A stretch of 64,000 nucleotides of DNA from Anaeramoeba flamelloides (GCA_027625915.1 JANTQA010000012.1:1953001-2017000); one strand, 5' to 3'; counted from the stretch's first letter, positions 13,917 to 26,290 are shown. The notes: generated by a model not told the origin, from the letters alone. Numbers and translations are program-made.

Positions 13917-14702
13917 GTTTATTTCAAAAAGCAAAGAAAAACTAGTACATGGATTATTTATCATCATTTTTTTTTTTGTATTTGAGTTTTTTTAGAAGAG
14001 TAGAGTGTTTTAAAAACTATTAGTTATTATCTCTTCAAAAAAAAATTTCCTAAAGCTGAATTTAACTAAAATTCATTGTCATTTCCATTTAAAAAATTTT
14101 ACATAAAAATAGACCTTTTTTTCTCGGCTAGAACTTTGAAAAATTACAGTGCAGTTAACAATAATAAAGACAACAACCCCAAGATTGTTAAGAACTGGAA
14201 TTTTAATTATATTGTAAATAAACTGTATTAACATGATAATAAAATGATAATTGTGGTAATCTTTTTGTCTAACTTGGAATTTTCAATTTTATTTCTTTCG
14301 ACAATTAATGTGTACTTGCATGAAAAAATAAAATTGGAACAAAAAAGTTAGACGAAACTACTATGTTCCTTAATCCATCATCTTAAATAATAGACTTTAT
14401 TCCTAATAGAATCAAAAATGCAGAACTCTAAATTCATGAGGATATTCTATTTATTGTTGCCAAAATAACCACGATTTTTAAAAGTCTCTAGTCTAGAAAA
14501 AAGGTCTATTTTTGGGTAAAATTTTTTAATGGGGTTCCACAATGAATTTTCCTTAAATCCAACTTTAGGATATTTTTTTGAATAGATAATAACTAATAGT
14601 TTTGAAAACACTCTACTCTTCTAAAAACAATCAAATAGAGAAAAAAAATAACTGATGAGAAATATTCTGTGTCCTAGGTTTTTTTTACTTTTTGAAATAA
14701 AC
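13917..14702. repeat. Large imperfect inverted repeat, arms about 240 bp
   Basis: The left arm (13917-14156) and right arm (14469-14702) are inverted copies. Shared landmarks are GTTTATTTCAAAAAG, TAGAAGAGTAGAGTGTTTT, AACTATTAGTTATTATCT, CCTAAAG, AAAATTCATTGT and AAATAGACCTTTTTTTCT, appearing in order on one arm and reverse-complemented on the other. The roughly 310-bp centre has its own shorter inverted pair (GTCTAACTTGGAATTTTC and AAATTGGAACAAAAAAGTTAGAC). It looks like a foldback transposon; no ends with a target duplication could be fixed. Confidence 0.65.
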
Positions 14703-14759
14703 CGAAAATTTATTTAAATTTTCTGTTTATTACAAAAATTAAAAAAACTCTAACGGAAA

Positions 14760-16149
14760 AATCAAAAAAAAAATATTTTTTTAAATTTATATCAATGAAT
14801 AATTCTTTAATAATACAAATAATTGGTTACACATTGGGAAGATATTTATTAAATTTAAAATATTTTTAAAATATATGATTATCACCTCTTATCTGAGAAG
14901 AAAAAAAAAATATTCAAATTTTTTACTATTAAATTGAAAAAAATTATTACTGGAAATTTAGATTTTCCAACTTTAATTGTTAAATATCTCAAAAAATAAT
15001 TTTTGATCCAAGATCTTTTATTTACCAAGAGTGTTTATTATAGTGAGGTTATTAAAAAGTGAAAAATTAGCAACTGTTTAATTTTTTTTTCAAAAATTTT
15101 TTTCATGATTATGGTGTTGAAAAGATTCGATTGTTTTCTTAAAATTTTGATTTTTCCGAATGAGATTAATTTTAAAACTTTTTTGGACGTAAACTACTCT
15201 TTGTGCGGGAGTGTGCCAATTAACAGTAAGTGGTTTGTCCCTTAATTGTGATCATTGTGTCACAAATACAATACTTTAATATTATAAAATATTTTACTAT
15301 TATTTTCCAATTAAAAAACGAAAATTTTTAGTTCACATTCAAAAATATTTTCTCGTTAATAAGTTAAAGTAAAATCCAAAGATCTTTACAACATCATTTA
15401 GAAATGATATTTTTAGACAATATATTATACTTCCAAAGTTTAACTCAAAGACAAAATATTTACTCTCCTAATTTGATTATAGCAGTAATAATTAATCTTC
15501 ATTTTGGAAATTGAAATAAAAATTTTCATTTTTTATTTGGAAAATAACAGTATAACGATTTTTTAGAGTAATTTGGGATATTCGATACTAATATCATTTA
15601 TTTTCAATTACAAGACATTTTAAATGTAAACAAAAATACAGTTAGGTTGATCTTTAAAATCAAAATAATCAACTTTGAAGATTCTTATTTTTGATCTTGA
15701 AAGAATTATAATGTTTTTGAAAAATCTTTTTATCTTTTAATTTGTAAATCAAAATTAACGAATTTCAAAAGAAATATTATTACACACTTTAGTGATTGTC
15801 TGGTTTATAATTCTCATTTTCCATAAATCAAATTAGAAAGAAAAGTGAATTTTTATTTTTCAAAAATCAGACAATTCATTTAAAATTCAAAAAAATCAAA
15901 TTTGTTCAGTATTTCTATCCGTTCATTTAGGTTCTTGCATTTATCACGAGATAAAAAATTGTTAAAAAAATTTTTATTCGATAAAAAAATTCTTCTTTAA
16001 TCAATAATAGAAAGTTAATTCCATTCCCATTTTTGTTTTAAACAATCAAATAATCTTTAGAAGTTTTCGAAAAACTTCATTTTTCTTAACTCTTGTACTT
16101 TCATTGTTTTTTTATAATTAACATTGGCTTCAAATTATCAATAAATAAA
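14760..16149. other. Gene-free AT-rich stretch
   Basis: No coding region, RNA gene or defined repeat was recognised. It probably contains the promoter of the gene beginning at 16150. Confidence 0.35.
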
Positions 16150-17760
16150 ATGTCACGTTTGGAGCAAGTTCCAAAGTTTTTAAACCAACCTCTCCATAAG
16201 TTAAACCATTTAACTTCTGAATTTCAATCATTAAATTTGATCAAACCGTAACGATTATTCCTTTTTTTTTATCAATATCCAAAAATAACAAAAAAAAAAC
16301 GCACAAGAAAAAACAAACCTTTCTCTTTTTCAATCAAAAAATTCCATAACTCCCAAAAATGGTTTAACCTTTTTTTATTAATGAGACTTAATTTTCACTG
16401 GATCGACTTTTACAAATAATTTCTGAATAACACCAATTTAACTTTTTGGAAATAAAACTTTTAAAAATTGAAAGATTTAAACAAGAAAAAAAACGTTTCT
16501 TCTCAATGTTTAAGAACAAAACTGATTTTTAAATCAATAATTTTTTTTTATTTTATTTATTTTTAATTTTTTATGAAATAAACCAATAATTTTCCTTTTT
16601 CGTTCCAACCAAAAATTGATAAAAAGTTCGATTTACACACAAGATTTTTTATCAAAAAAAAAAGAAAACACACGTGTTGTAATCCCTGTTCCAAAGCAAA
16701 TATCTGGAACAAAAACAGAATTTTTTTCACCGATCAATTCTGGGGCATTTCAAAAATATCAAGAAATATCACAAAGATTGAATCGAAAGAGATCCATCCC
16801 TTACTCAACCTCAAACTTGACAACGTTTTGGACAAATAATGGACTCAATGGCACTTCTTTATTTCAAAGCATCGTGAAAAAAAAGGAACGCCACAAACGA
16901 AGGAGAAGAAGGTTCCAAATCACAGCCATTGATTTGGGTGATCAAGAAGAGATAGAAAGGTTAAGAGGGGAACTAAACGAAACCCCAACTTCTCGTGATC
17001 AGTTTAAAAACTTTCTGGCAGATCTCAAAGAAATTGTTTGTTTTTCTTTTCTTTCTTTTTTTATCCATTATTTCAAATGAATCAATTGTTTTGATCTTAT
17101 TTTTTTTCGAGTAAAAACATTTTTCCACCAAACACTATTCTTCCAATGCGTTTTGAAATTTAAAATTCTTCGTGAAACATACTTTTGTTGTTTTTACAAA
17201 AATAATCAATTTACCGGTTTTTTAAAAATTTAACGATCTTTTTTCAAAATTCCTAATTATTTCCCACAATGATGCTCCCAAGAGAATTTATCAATAACAG
17301 CTGCTTTACAAAAGTACGAACAAAAGGTTTTAAAAGTGGCACTTCAAACTCTCGAATGTATCCCTTTTAAGCAGTTTGGATTACATTTTCTAAAACTTTG
17401 TTTCCTTATTTTATTAAAACGGTTGTACTGAAACCCAAGATTTCAGCTGATCATTTATAAAAGTTTGTTTATCAAGAAAATTTATTTGTTTGTTTTCAAC
17501 AACGAAAACCCACAAAAATCAAAGAAACACTTCAAATCGAAGTCGTTTTCAAAAACTTTTCAATATTGTCTTCAAAACAGTCAACCAAAATTTAAGAGAT
17601 CATATTTTAATACCTCTCTTGAAAACTTTTTGGGTGCTTCTTTTTTGAAAAGACTTTTCAAAATAAAAAGAAATTATTTTTTTTTGAATTTGTTCGTAAA
17701 TAATATATTAGCTGTGATTAGAAGAAAAAGTTCGAGCCAAAGAGAAAAGGTCTGTACCAA
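16150..17760 (+). CDS. Multi-exon gene of unknown function (partial model)
   Basis: Exon 1 is 16150-16247 (starts MSRLEQVPKFLNQPLHKL, ends in phase 2 at a GTAACG donor). Exon 2 is 16627-17035. It joins in matching phase, reads PSIYTQDFLSKKKENTRVV and later FQITAIDLGDQEEIERLRG, and ends at a GTTTGT donor. Likely further exons are about 17285-17400 (NLSITAALQKYEQKVLKVAL) and a stretch ending at a GTAAGG donor at 17761. Those two joins are uncertain. A basic cluster (KKKERHKRRRRRF, about residue 130) could be a nuclear localisation or RNA-binding patch. No family recognised. The HAT/TPR gene 1.4 kb downstream has no ATG-led first exon, so both could be one transcription unit. Confidence 0.5.
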
Positions 17761-18024
17761 GTAAGGTGTACTCACTCAAAAAATACCTAATACTTGAAAG
17801 ATTCTGGTATAAGGAAAGCAAATTGCTCTTTGTATCAAGTTCTTTTAGGTGACAAATATAATTTACAATTTATGAGTTCATCCGTTGCCTTCAAAATTGA
17901 AATATAGAAAACATTCCTAAATCAAAACACATTAATATTTTAATAAGAAGGTGTGCATCAGATACCCTGGTAAAAGATATTCCCCAAAGAATGTAAAAAA
18001 AAAATAAAACAAAATAAATACAAC

Positions 18025-18103
18025 CAATTTATTCAACCTGTGAATTTTTTTGTTTCAGGTTTTATTACAAATGGAAATAAAAATTCATAGGTTGAATAAA
18101 TTG
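18025..18103. repeat. Short hairpin with 25-bp arms
   Basis: CAATTTATTCAACCTGTGAA with four more T at 18025-18049 is mirrored at 18079-18103 with a single mismatch, around a 29-base loop. It lies between two gene segments and may be a minimal foldback element or form structure in an intron. Confidence 0.6.
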
Positions 18104-19156
18104 ACTGTAAACTTTGTATCATCATTGTGTCACAAAAAAATTTCCTAAAATCAATTATTTTTGAGAATTTACCTTTGAAAAATAAGAAGAAATAAGTAGA
18201 ATAACACAAATCAGAGAAAACTTGATATACTTATGAAGTAAAACCAATGAATCCAATATATTTTCTAAAAAAATGAAAAAACCAAAATTCATAATCAAAG
18301 ATCCCATCCAAAAAAACAACAAGATTCATTTTGATTTTCTGTTTGAAGATCAAAGAAAAATCTAATAGAAATCTATATAATTTCTCTACAATCATTTTCA
18401 CTTTATCAATGAAATTGAAATAACACCTTTTTGCTAAATGACTATCGATCTTGAAATAAAAAAAATAATTTACAAAAAAAAATAAAAGTACCAAAAAAAA
18501 AAAAAAATGTGAGAAAATTCCAAAAATAAATTTAATCAAGTTGAAATAATAAATACTTTTCTTTGATTATCCACCCAAACCCTTTAAACACATACAATTG
18601 ACCTGTTACAAATATACCCCATAGTTGGGAAATATTGTATTTTAATCAAACGATAAAGGGGGGGCAATCAAATAATAAAATTATACATTGGTATTACCTA
18701 ACTGAAAAGAATAAATTTAAAGTTTAACTGTTGATATTGTGTCAAAAAATTCATATTTTATTGTTACAGATGTACCGTTAAAAAACACTTTATCCATTAA
18801 AGAGAGGATTCTGCAGTGAACATGTTTGTAACTTCTAATTCAAATAGTGAATAAACACTGCCATTAGTAACATTTTAAACTAAATTTAGTTTTCTTGATT
18901 TTTAGATTATAGTTTATTTTTTTTTTTAAATGCTACCAAAAAATATTTTTGGTCTATTAATGTCTACGCTTCTTTTCAACGACAAGCTGGCTATTAACAT
19001 CCGATTTTTAAAAAAAAATTGATCTTAATAATTTCTTTTTAAAAGTGTAATTGTTTAAGAAAGTTCAATAATCTCTAATTTACTAAAAAAAAAAAATAAA
19101 AACAATAAAAAAAAAAAATAATAATAATAACCTTATTAATTTATTCATCATAATAG

Positions 19157-20947
19157 TTAAATAATGATCTAAATAAAGGATTAGAATTTTTTGAGGATAA
19201 ATTAAATATTTTACCGAAAAAATTACATTCGAAAGTATTTTTAGAATTTGCCTATTATGCCAAAAAGGAAAACATGATTCATAAGGCAAGAAATTTCTTT
19301 CGAAATGCATTACAATTAAACCCATGCTCGTTTCGTACATGGCTTGAGTTTGCGAAGATGGAGGAAGAAATAGGAGAATTAGAACGAACTAAGCAAATCT
19401 TATTGTGCGGCACTCAATTTTGCCCTGGAAATGACAATTTATTAATTAAGACCGTAAAGCATTTAGAAAAAATGAATTTGATTGATCAAGCAAGAGAATT
19501 ATTATCTAAAGAATCTCAAAAAAGCACAAAGGTAATTGAAGAAACAACAAACTCATGGAGAATCTCACTAGAATATGCATTGTTTGAGGCACGAAATGGC
19601 AAACTGAATAAATCAAGGCAAATAATTGATGATTTAATTAATAAATTCCCAAAGTCATCACCTATTTTTTACGAATCTGCCAAATTGGAATTAAAACATG
19701 GTAATAGGAAAAGGGCATTAAAATTATCAATTCTAGGAATTGAATCAAACCCAAGATATGGGCCATTATGGTTTACCTTATTTAAATGCGAAGAAGGAGA
19801 CATCTCAAATTGGGTGAAATTGGCATTAGAGAACATTAGTAAGGAATTGATTTGGAAGGTTCATTACGAAAATGGGAAATGGCATGAAAGATTTGGGAAT
19901 TATTTGCTATCAAGATTTGAATACTGCCAAGCCATTTTAAGTTGCCAAAAAAATTTAAGATGGAAAATATGGCTTTCTGGTGCCCGGAGCGATACCTTAT
20001 CAGGGAATTACCAAAATGCAAGAAAGCTGTTAACAAGAGCATTAGAGGAGGTACCAAGAAAGAATCGGGTAATTGTATTAATTGAAATGGCGCGATTGGA
20101 AGAGTATTTGGGAGATCTACCAAAGGCAAGGTATATCCATAAAAAGGCCAAAAGGGAAAGTAAGAGAGAATGGAAGGTCTATTTGGAATCCATCTTATTA
20201 GAGATAAGGGCAAACCAAATCGATGAAGCCATCAAATTGGCAGAAGAAGCCCTGGCGATATATTCCTGCACAGGCAGATTATGGTCAGTGTATATCCAAT
20301 TGATGTCGCATAGGGGAATTAAGGAACAGCTCGGCACATTCCGAAATGCAGTGAAAAGAGTACCCAAATCGGGGGAAGTCTGGAACGAAGGTGCTCGAAT
20401 CCTATTACACCCAATGTCGCCCTTTTTTAATCTCAAAGAGGCAAGGAGATTTTTAAATTTTGCAATCGAATTCACTCCCCAGTTTGGTGATTCGTTTATT
20501 GAATACATTAGATTGGAAATGCTCGAAAATGGGGGCAATGAAACAGCAATGAAAAGATTGAAACAAATTTGTATCAACGCAAATCCTAATTATGGACTTT
20601 TGTTTAACTATGTGAAACAAAAAATTCCAGGATTCCCTAATATTAAGCAAATTTTTAAACTAACGAAAAAAATCATTAAGCAAGAATTGTCATTGCATTC
20701 GAATTGCTATCAGAACGCAATACTGGGATACCAAAATAGAGAAAATATTTGTAACTCAAATGTTAAATTCATACAACAAATCCCAGAAAGAGACTTAATA
20801 GAAACTATTTCCTTTTCGGAAAACCATAAAAACACAGAAGACTATATTACAGGAATATCGCAATTCAACAGAATGTTTCGTAACACACACTATTTGTCTC
20901 AAGAGGAAAAACGAAAAATCATTTTTGGAATGAATTTAATATCCTAA
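19157..20947 (+). CDS. HAT/TPR-repeat protein, probable RNA-processing factor
   Basis: About 596 codons are open from a probable acceptor (CATAATAG, 19149-19156) to a TAA. The first ATG, at 19274, lies inside a repeat (FLEFAYYAKKENMIHKARNF), so coding clearly starts upstream, probably in an earlier exon. The protein is an array of helical repeats of HAT/TPR type: FLEFAYYAKKEN, TWLEFAKMEEEIGELERT, FYESAKLELKHGNRKRAL, IEMARLEEYLGDLPKARY, VYLESILLEIRANQ, LWSVYIQLMSHRGI, VWNEGARIL. HAT arrays occur in RNA-processing proteins such as Prp6, Clf1, Utp6 and the organelle RNA factors HCF107/Mbb1. The overall pattern is closest to the Prp6/HCF107 style, but I cannot choose between them. The last 90 residues lack clear repeats. 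G/C content is higher than in flanking DNA. Confidence 0.8.
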   Translation, partial: LNNDLNKGLEFFEDKLNILPKKLHSKVFLEFAYYAKKENMIHKARNFFRNALQLNPCSFRTWLEFAKMEEEIGELERTKQILLCGTQFCPGNDNLLIKTVKHLEKMNLIDQARELLSKESQKSTKVIEETTNSWRISLEYALFEARNGKLNKSRQIIDDLINKFPKSSPIFYESAKLELKHGNRKRALKLSILGIESNPRYGPLWFTLFKCEEGDISNWVKLALENISKELIWKVHYENGKWHERFGNYLLSRFEYCQAILSCQKNLRWKIWLSGARSDTLSGNYQNARKLLTRALEEVPRKNRVIVLIEMARLEEYLGDLPKARYIHKKAKRESKREWKVYLESILLEIRANQIDEAIKLAEEALAIYSCTGRLWSVYIQLMSHRGIKEQLGTFRNAVKRVPKSGEVWNEGARILLHPMSPFFNLKEARRFLNFAIEFTPQFGDSFIEYIRLEMLENGGNETAMKRLKQICINANPNYGLLFNYVKQKIPGFPNIKQIFKLTKKIIKQELSLHSNCYQNAILGYQNRENICNSNVKFIQQIPERDLIETISFSENHKNTEDYITGISQFNRMFRNTHYLSQEEKRKIIFGMNLIS

Positions 20948-22475
20948 AAAATGAATTTTTTTTTCTTTTTTTTTTTTTGAATTGTCTTGATTTATCTTAA
21001 TTTACCTTTAGGATTTTATTTTTTATATCTGTTTATAAAATAATGTTTCAATTTCATTATTTATTTAATTTATTGATACATTGCTTCATAAACCCATTTA
21101 TTTTTTATTAAGAATTATTTTTGAAATAAATTCAGTTAAAAATTTTAATTTTTTTTTTTAAAGTAGAGAATATAAAAACTCTATTGGCTTTTAATTTTTT
21201 CTTATTATTCTTATTATACATTTTCTTATTCAATTCGTTTTATTTTTTGTAAAGAATTAAAAATATTCATATTAACTAAATCAATTATTTTTCAAAATTG
21301 TTAATCCACATTATAAATCTCAATGAAAAGTGTTTTTACGGGTTTTATCCTATTCCTGATTAAAATAAATTTAATTTTTAAAGAATAATCAATTTTTGTT
21401 TTCAAAATTTTTTTTTTTCTTTTTCTTTTTTAAAAAAAAAGAAAAGTCAAGAAAAAGAGATCTTATAAAATACCAACAAACATTAACAAAATTGAAGCTA
21501 TGTAAGGTCTTTAAAATACAGAAATTTATTGTCAAAAAATATACATCTGAACAGTTTTATTTTTATAAAAATTTTGAAATAAAAAAAATTTAATACTTTG
21601 TTCAAAAATTGTGACTCACTTTTTTTTTAGGTTTTGAATAAATATTTTTGATTTTTTAAAATATCAAATCTTTTATATTGATATAGTAAATGAAACACAA
21701 ATTACTACTAAGATTTTATTAATTATAACTTCTATTTACAGAATATTTTTTTTTAAACAAATCCTATTATTTTGACAACCCCCCCTTTAAAGATATATTT
21801 AAGAAAGATATTTTTTAACTTTGTTGTCTGAATATTGATGAACCAACCCATTTGTTGAATCTCAAAATAGTGATCCTTGAAAATTTTTTAGTATTTTAAA
21901 CGATTACAAGGATCATTTTTAATAGAGAGGACATATTTATTAAAATTGTACATATTGATTTTTTAGTTACATTTCGATCATGAAATACAGAAATGATTTG
22001 ACCAACCTCGATTTTTTTAGAAATTCTTTAATAATAAACAAATTTTGCTAAAATTTTATATTTGATTTTATTATTCCAAATAGTACTAGAATTAGGAGAA
22101 TAGAAAAGTCAGGAATGTTAGTCAAAATATTAATTAAAGGGGATTTATTGTATGAATAATCCCATTTGCCAATCTTAAAAAAATCCAATAATTTGTATTC
22201 TTAGATAACCAAAATCAATCTTTTTCGTATAATAAGTTAATTTCATAATATAAGCTTAATTTCAAAAATAGGGGCAAATTTTTGATTGAAAAAAAATTGT
22301 AGTTTCTCATTTAGTGAATACCAAAACTCAACCCAGAAAAATCAGAACTTAAAACTAAAAAATAACTGTCTAAAACACCCTTTTCTGTTTTAATTATTAT
22401 TTCTAATAAAAAGAATAGAGAAAAGAAACCCATTAAGAAAAAAATAAATCTGACCCTATTTTTTGAAATGATTTT
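20948..22475. other. Gene-free AT-rich stretch
   Basis: No coding region or defined element was recognised. A T-rich run directly after the upstream stop codon probably belongs to that gene's 3' end. Confidence 0.4.
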
Positions 22476-22928
22476 TCATCTTAAAATTATCCATTTAAGA
22501 TTCACCATTGCTTCCAAGAACCTTTTGAAACAACTTTCCATCAGAGTTATCAGATTTTTACTATTTACCCATTTGGTATCAGCCCAAACTTTCTTTGATA
22601 CCTTTTTCAAGATAAAAAGAATCTCAACAAAAGAAAGAAAAAGAAAAAGAAAAAGAAAAAGAAAAAGAAAAAGAAAAGAAAAGAAAACGAAAACAAAACC
22701 AATTTTTTGAATGTACAACAAATAACTCAAAGATAAAATGAATACGATCACATTCATCACATTGTCTCCAAATGAAAGAGAAAAGAAGATCTTATTTGAT
22801 CTTGCTATTTCTTCACTTTTCAAGGAACCATTGTAACTCATTAAAGCAAATTTGGTTGATACTTGTTTTCGAAGCAAACACTTCTTGGGTGTTTTACTTT
22901 CTTTGAATTTTACAATCCCTTTCTCCAA
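22476..22928 (-). CDS. Possible gene of unknown function, likely with an internal intron
   Basis: The minus strand is open for 150 codons. The first part (GIVKFKESKTPKKCLLRK, then KFALMSYNGSLKSEEIARSN and FFSLSFGDNVMNVIVF) and the last (LKKVSKKVWADTKWVNSKN, LMESCFKRFLEAMVNLKW) look coding in residue balance. The middle is a repetitive TTTTTC tract giving only Phe/Leu. The tract is more likely a polypyrimidine-rich intron than protein. There is no ATG at the 5' end: a TAG acceptor directly precedes the open frame, so an upstream exon is expected. No family recognised. The opposite strand is also open but reads only Lys/Arg repeats over the tract. Confidence 0.4.
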   Translation of the reverse strand: MEKGIVKFKESKTPKKCLLRKQVSTKFALMSYNGSLKSEEIARSNKIFFSLSFGDNVMNVIVFILSLSYLLYIQKIGFVFVFFSFLFLFLFLFLFLFLSFVEILFILKKVSKKVWADTKWVNSKNLITLMESCFKRFLEAMVNLKWIILR

Positions 22929-23935
22929 TGCTAATTAATCTCATCTCTTGAATATTAACGATTTTCAAAAATGTTCTTGTTCATTCAACATAAAAATAAA
23001 AATATGGAATCATTTTGAAAGAAAAATTGCAAAAAAATGAATTTAACTTTGGGAAATTTTCATTAAAAGAAGATTGTTTCTTGATATTAAATATTCAATA
23101 ATGACTTTTAAAAGATATTGGGTTCAGAATATTTGGTTAACATAACACACATACCAATAATTTATAAAATACTAATGATGACCCTATTTTTGAAATTTGG
23201 CTTTGAAATCATTTTATATTTTATTTTACTAAAATTCAATTTTTAAATAAATTTGTTAAATTAAAAACCTTGGATTAAAAATCCAAGTAATTTGTGATAA
23301 ATATAAAAATTACCAGAAAATAAATTTTCAAAGAGAGACAATAAAAAGAATCTCCAAAACTCAATATAATAAATAAATATTATCACACACCTCTTTAATT
23401 ATGATTTAGTTTTGAAATATTTCAAAGATAAGAAGAATTAGAACTGATTAAAAGATTATACTAAAAATATAAAATGAGAGTAGAATTTTGTTTGTGCTTC
23501 AAAAAAAAGTACCTACTATACTGATCAACTCATTAAAGAAAAGAAACCCTTCCAAAAATTCATTTCTTAACAAAAATAACATATTAATTCCTAATAGAGG
23601 AAATTGAAAACTAAATTTCAAATAATGGAAGAGTTCTTTACTTTTAATAAAAACCTTCTACTTAGAAGTAATCCCTTAAACAATTATAATTATGAAATTA
23701 ACATGAGTTGTTTTTATTATTACAGTTACCTTGAATTCCTGATTCAATTCAATGAAAGATTGATTTTAAAAATTCTTTTTCATTTTTTTATTTATTAATA
23801 ATTTCTGTAAGATTCTTTTTTTTTTTGATTTTGAAATCTCTCAATAAATCTTTTCTTTTTCTTTTTTTCAAACTCAACTAACCTTATTTTATTCAAAAAA
23901 CAATTCAATTTATTTCATTAGAAACTAAGAACACA
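22929..23935. other. Gene-free AT-rich stretch, includes RPL35 upstream region
   Basis: No gene was recognised. The last 150 bases before the RPL35 start are T/C-rich on the plus strand (TCTTTTTCTTTTTTTC), which could be its promoter-proximal or 5' UTR sequence. Confidence 0.35.
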
Positions 23936-24460
23936 ATGGGAAAATTAAAAGTTAGAGAATTACGTGAAAAAAATAGAGAAGAATTAAATAAGCAACTCGA
24001 AGAACTCAAAACAGAACTTTGGCAATTACGTGTAAACAAAGTGTCCTCTTCAAACGCTTCCAAATTACCAAAAATGTAAGTTCACCAAAAACTAATGCTT
24101 TTTTTTTTCATCAGAAAGGATCAAAATTTTATTTTCTTTATTAAAATTTTGCTTTTTTTTTTTTTTTTTTTCTTTTCTTTATCAAAAAATCTACTTTTCT
24201 TTTTACAAAACAAAAAAAACAACAGAAAATTAGTTAGAAAAGACATTGCACGTGTTTTAACTGTAATCAATCAAAAAAGAAAAGCAGCAAATAGAGAACA
24301 ATTCAAATCATACAAACACAGCCCACTTGATCTTCGTAAAAAAAGAACAAGAGCAATCAGAAGAAGACTTCCATTAAAATATGCACTTGCAAAAACTGAA
24401 AGACAAAAAAAACGTGAAAAACACTACCCACAAAGAAAATTTGCAGTAAAACTTAAATAA
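23936..24460 (+). CDS. RPL35: Ribosomal protein eL35 (60S subunit)
   Basis: Two exons, 23936-24075 and 24226-24460, encode 124 residues, the usual length for the family. The 150-bp intron has a GTAAGT donor and ACAG acceptor, and splicing restores [19 protein letters not shown]. Family landmarks are [20 protein letters not shown] at the start, [15 protein letters not shown], the highly conserved [29 protein letters not shown] and [11 protein letters not shown] at the end. The protein sits near the exit tunnel of the large ribosomal subunit and helps form the docking site for exit-site factors. Codon choice is less A/T-extreme than in flanking DNA, as expected for a highly expressed gene. Confidence 0.97.
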
Positions 24461-26213
24461 TTAAATTTTAAGTGATATTTTTTTTTTCTTTCTTTTCAAA
24501 AGGATAATTAAAAACAAATTTAGATCTTTCATTTTTTATTGTTGTTTTTTTTTTTTTTTTTTTGTTTTTAAAAAAAAACCATTCAAAAGTCCTTATGGTT
24601 TCACTATTCAATCTAAAATTTAAGATAAAAATTAATATGCTATTTGGATGAAAAAGATCTCTTCTTTTTGGCTTTGCAATTGATTTTTCCATTTGACTAA
24701 AATATGCCACTTTTGAAAAGAAGGGTATATTTTGGTCAAAATTAAGATGTTTTTTGATGCTAAAATAATAACGTTGCTAATCATGCTGTCGAAGCTAAAA
24801 TTATTAAAGAATAAATAAAAGTGTACAAATCACAATAATAAAAATCAATTAACAAAGAATTAATTCTCAAAAAAGAAAATTGTAAATTTGTTTGTTCCTT
24901 CTTTGAATGATTAAGTAAGTAAACAAAAAATTTTTGATAAATAATGATCAAGTAATTAAATGTTTATTTTTAAAAAGTCAAAATTGAGGTGATAAAGAAA
25001 AACTGGGTCAGGTGCACTTCATATAATTTTTGGGGAAAAATAAACCATTCAAGAATTCAATTATTATTATTTTCCAATCAAGACAATAAATTATAATTTT
25101 TATTACAAGTTCAAAAATATTTTACTAATAAAATAAAGTTGAAAAAACCAACGAAAAGAGCGTAAGAGAGTAAATTAGAAATGATATTTTTTGAGCTTTA
25201 ATTTAGTTTCTTTATTTAGTCTTTGAAATCAAATCTTAATTCGTATAATTTGAACAAAATAATCAAATTTGTGTTAAATTTCCATAAAAATTCACAAAAA
25301 ATTTGTAAAAAGAAATTTTGTTGAAGAAAATGAAAAATCATTTTTTTTTTATTAGTTCAATGATATATAATATATAAACTCTTTTTCAGTCAAAGTGACC
25401 CAGTTTTATTGAAGAAATTGAACATATTCCATGAGTTTAATTCATTATTCTTCTCAAACTAAATGTCAATTTGTAAATCTGATCATATTTTCTTATTTTG
25501 AAAAATTTTGTTTTTTTTGTGATTTTCTGCTTTTTTTTTTTTTCTTCTTTTCTTTTTTATTTTTTTAAAAATTAATTTGAAAAAAAAATTGTTTGAAACT
25601 TCAAATTAACACACAGGAAAGCGAGACGTTGTGTTTTTTTTTTTGAAAAATTCATATATTTACAAGTAAAAAATCTTATTATCAATAATTTTAATTTCCT
25701 AAAGAAATTGTGTAAAATTACTAGAGATATTCCATTGAAATGGGCCTCAAAATTTTTTAACATTTTTTTTTTTTGGATTAAATTAATAGTTTGTTCAGCA
25801 TTTTCTTTTATGATTATCGGCCCCAATAAGAAGTTTATTATTTCTCTGATTTCTAAACAATCCAAGTTTGATTTATTCTTAAAAAAATAAGTGAAATTTT
25901 CATTTTTGGCTGGGCATATTTGAGTTAAATGGAGTTTATATTGAAAATAATTAATGTTTATTAGTATTTAGAGAAAGGAGGAATTATTGTTTATTTTATT
26001 GAATAAAAAAGAGAAGAAGAAAAATAATTAAAATATCAATAAAAAATTAATAATATCATTTGAATAACCAAGTTAAAAACCAATGCACTTGAAGATACTC
26101 CCACAAAATCCATAGGAGGGGTAAAAAACCAATAGAAAGATTATCGATTAATAGAAGAAAAATACACAATTTATGATTAATAATTTGTATTCCATGATAT
26201 TTTTTTTTTTTTT
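24461..26213. other. Gene-free stretch with a possible TIR pair
   Basis: No gene was recognised. AAACTGGGTCA near 25005 is matched in inverted orientation by TGACCCAGTTT near 25408, which could mark a 410-bp element. Beyond this core the ends diverge quickly, so support is weak. Confidence 0.3.
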
Positions 26214-26290
26214 TTTTTTTAATTTAAAAGAATTGAGTAAAATCTAAGATTTTACTCAATTCTTGAAATTAAAAAAAAAAAAAAAAAAAA
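26214..26290. repeat. Hairpin repeat of the GAATTGAGTAAAATC family
   Basis: AAAGAATTGAGTAAAATCT is followed directly by AGATTTTACTCAATTCTT, and the hairpin is framed by T and A runs. This is the cleanest form of a core that recurs in at least five other places in the window. Confidence 0.7.

Noticed and set aside
18231-18539. 102-codon minus-strand Phe-rich frame
   Set aside because: Poly-Phe from A/T runs; no other evidence of a gene.
18955-19010. Short VYASFQRQAGY reading resembling a HAT repeat just upstream of the HAT gene
   Set aside because: It runs into a stop and has no splice donor at a usable position; probably chance or part of a dispersed repeat.
19836-20650. Minus-strand open frames of 65-132 codons
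   Set aside because: They lie opposite the HAT/TPR coding sequence, which shows clear repeats; no independent support.
22468-22710. Plus-strand frame ending in a Lys/Arg repeat
   Set aside because: The repeat is a low-complexity AAAGAAAAAG tract, more likely the polypyrimidine part of a minus-strand intron; the minus-strand frames on both sides look more protein-like.
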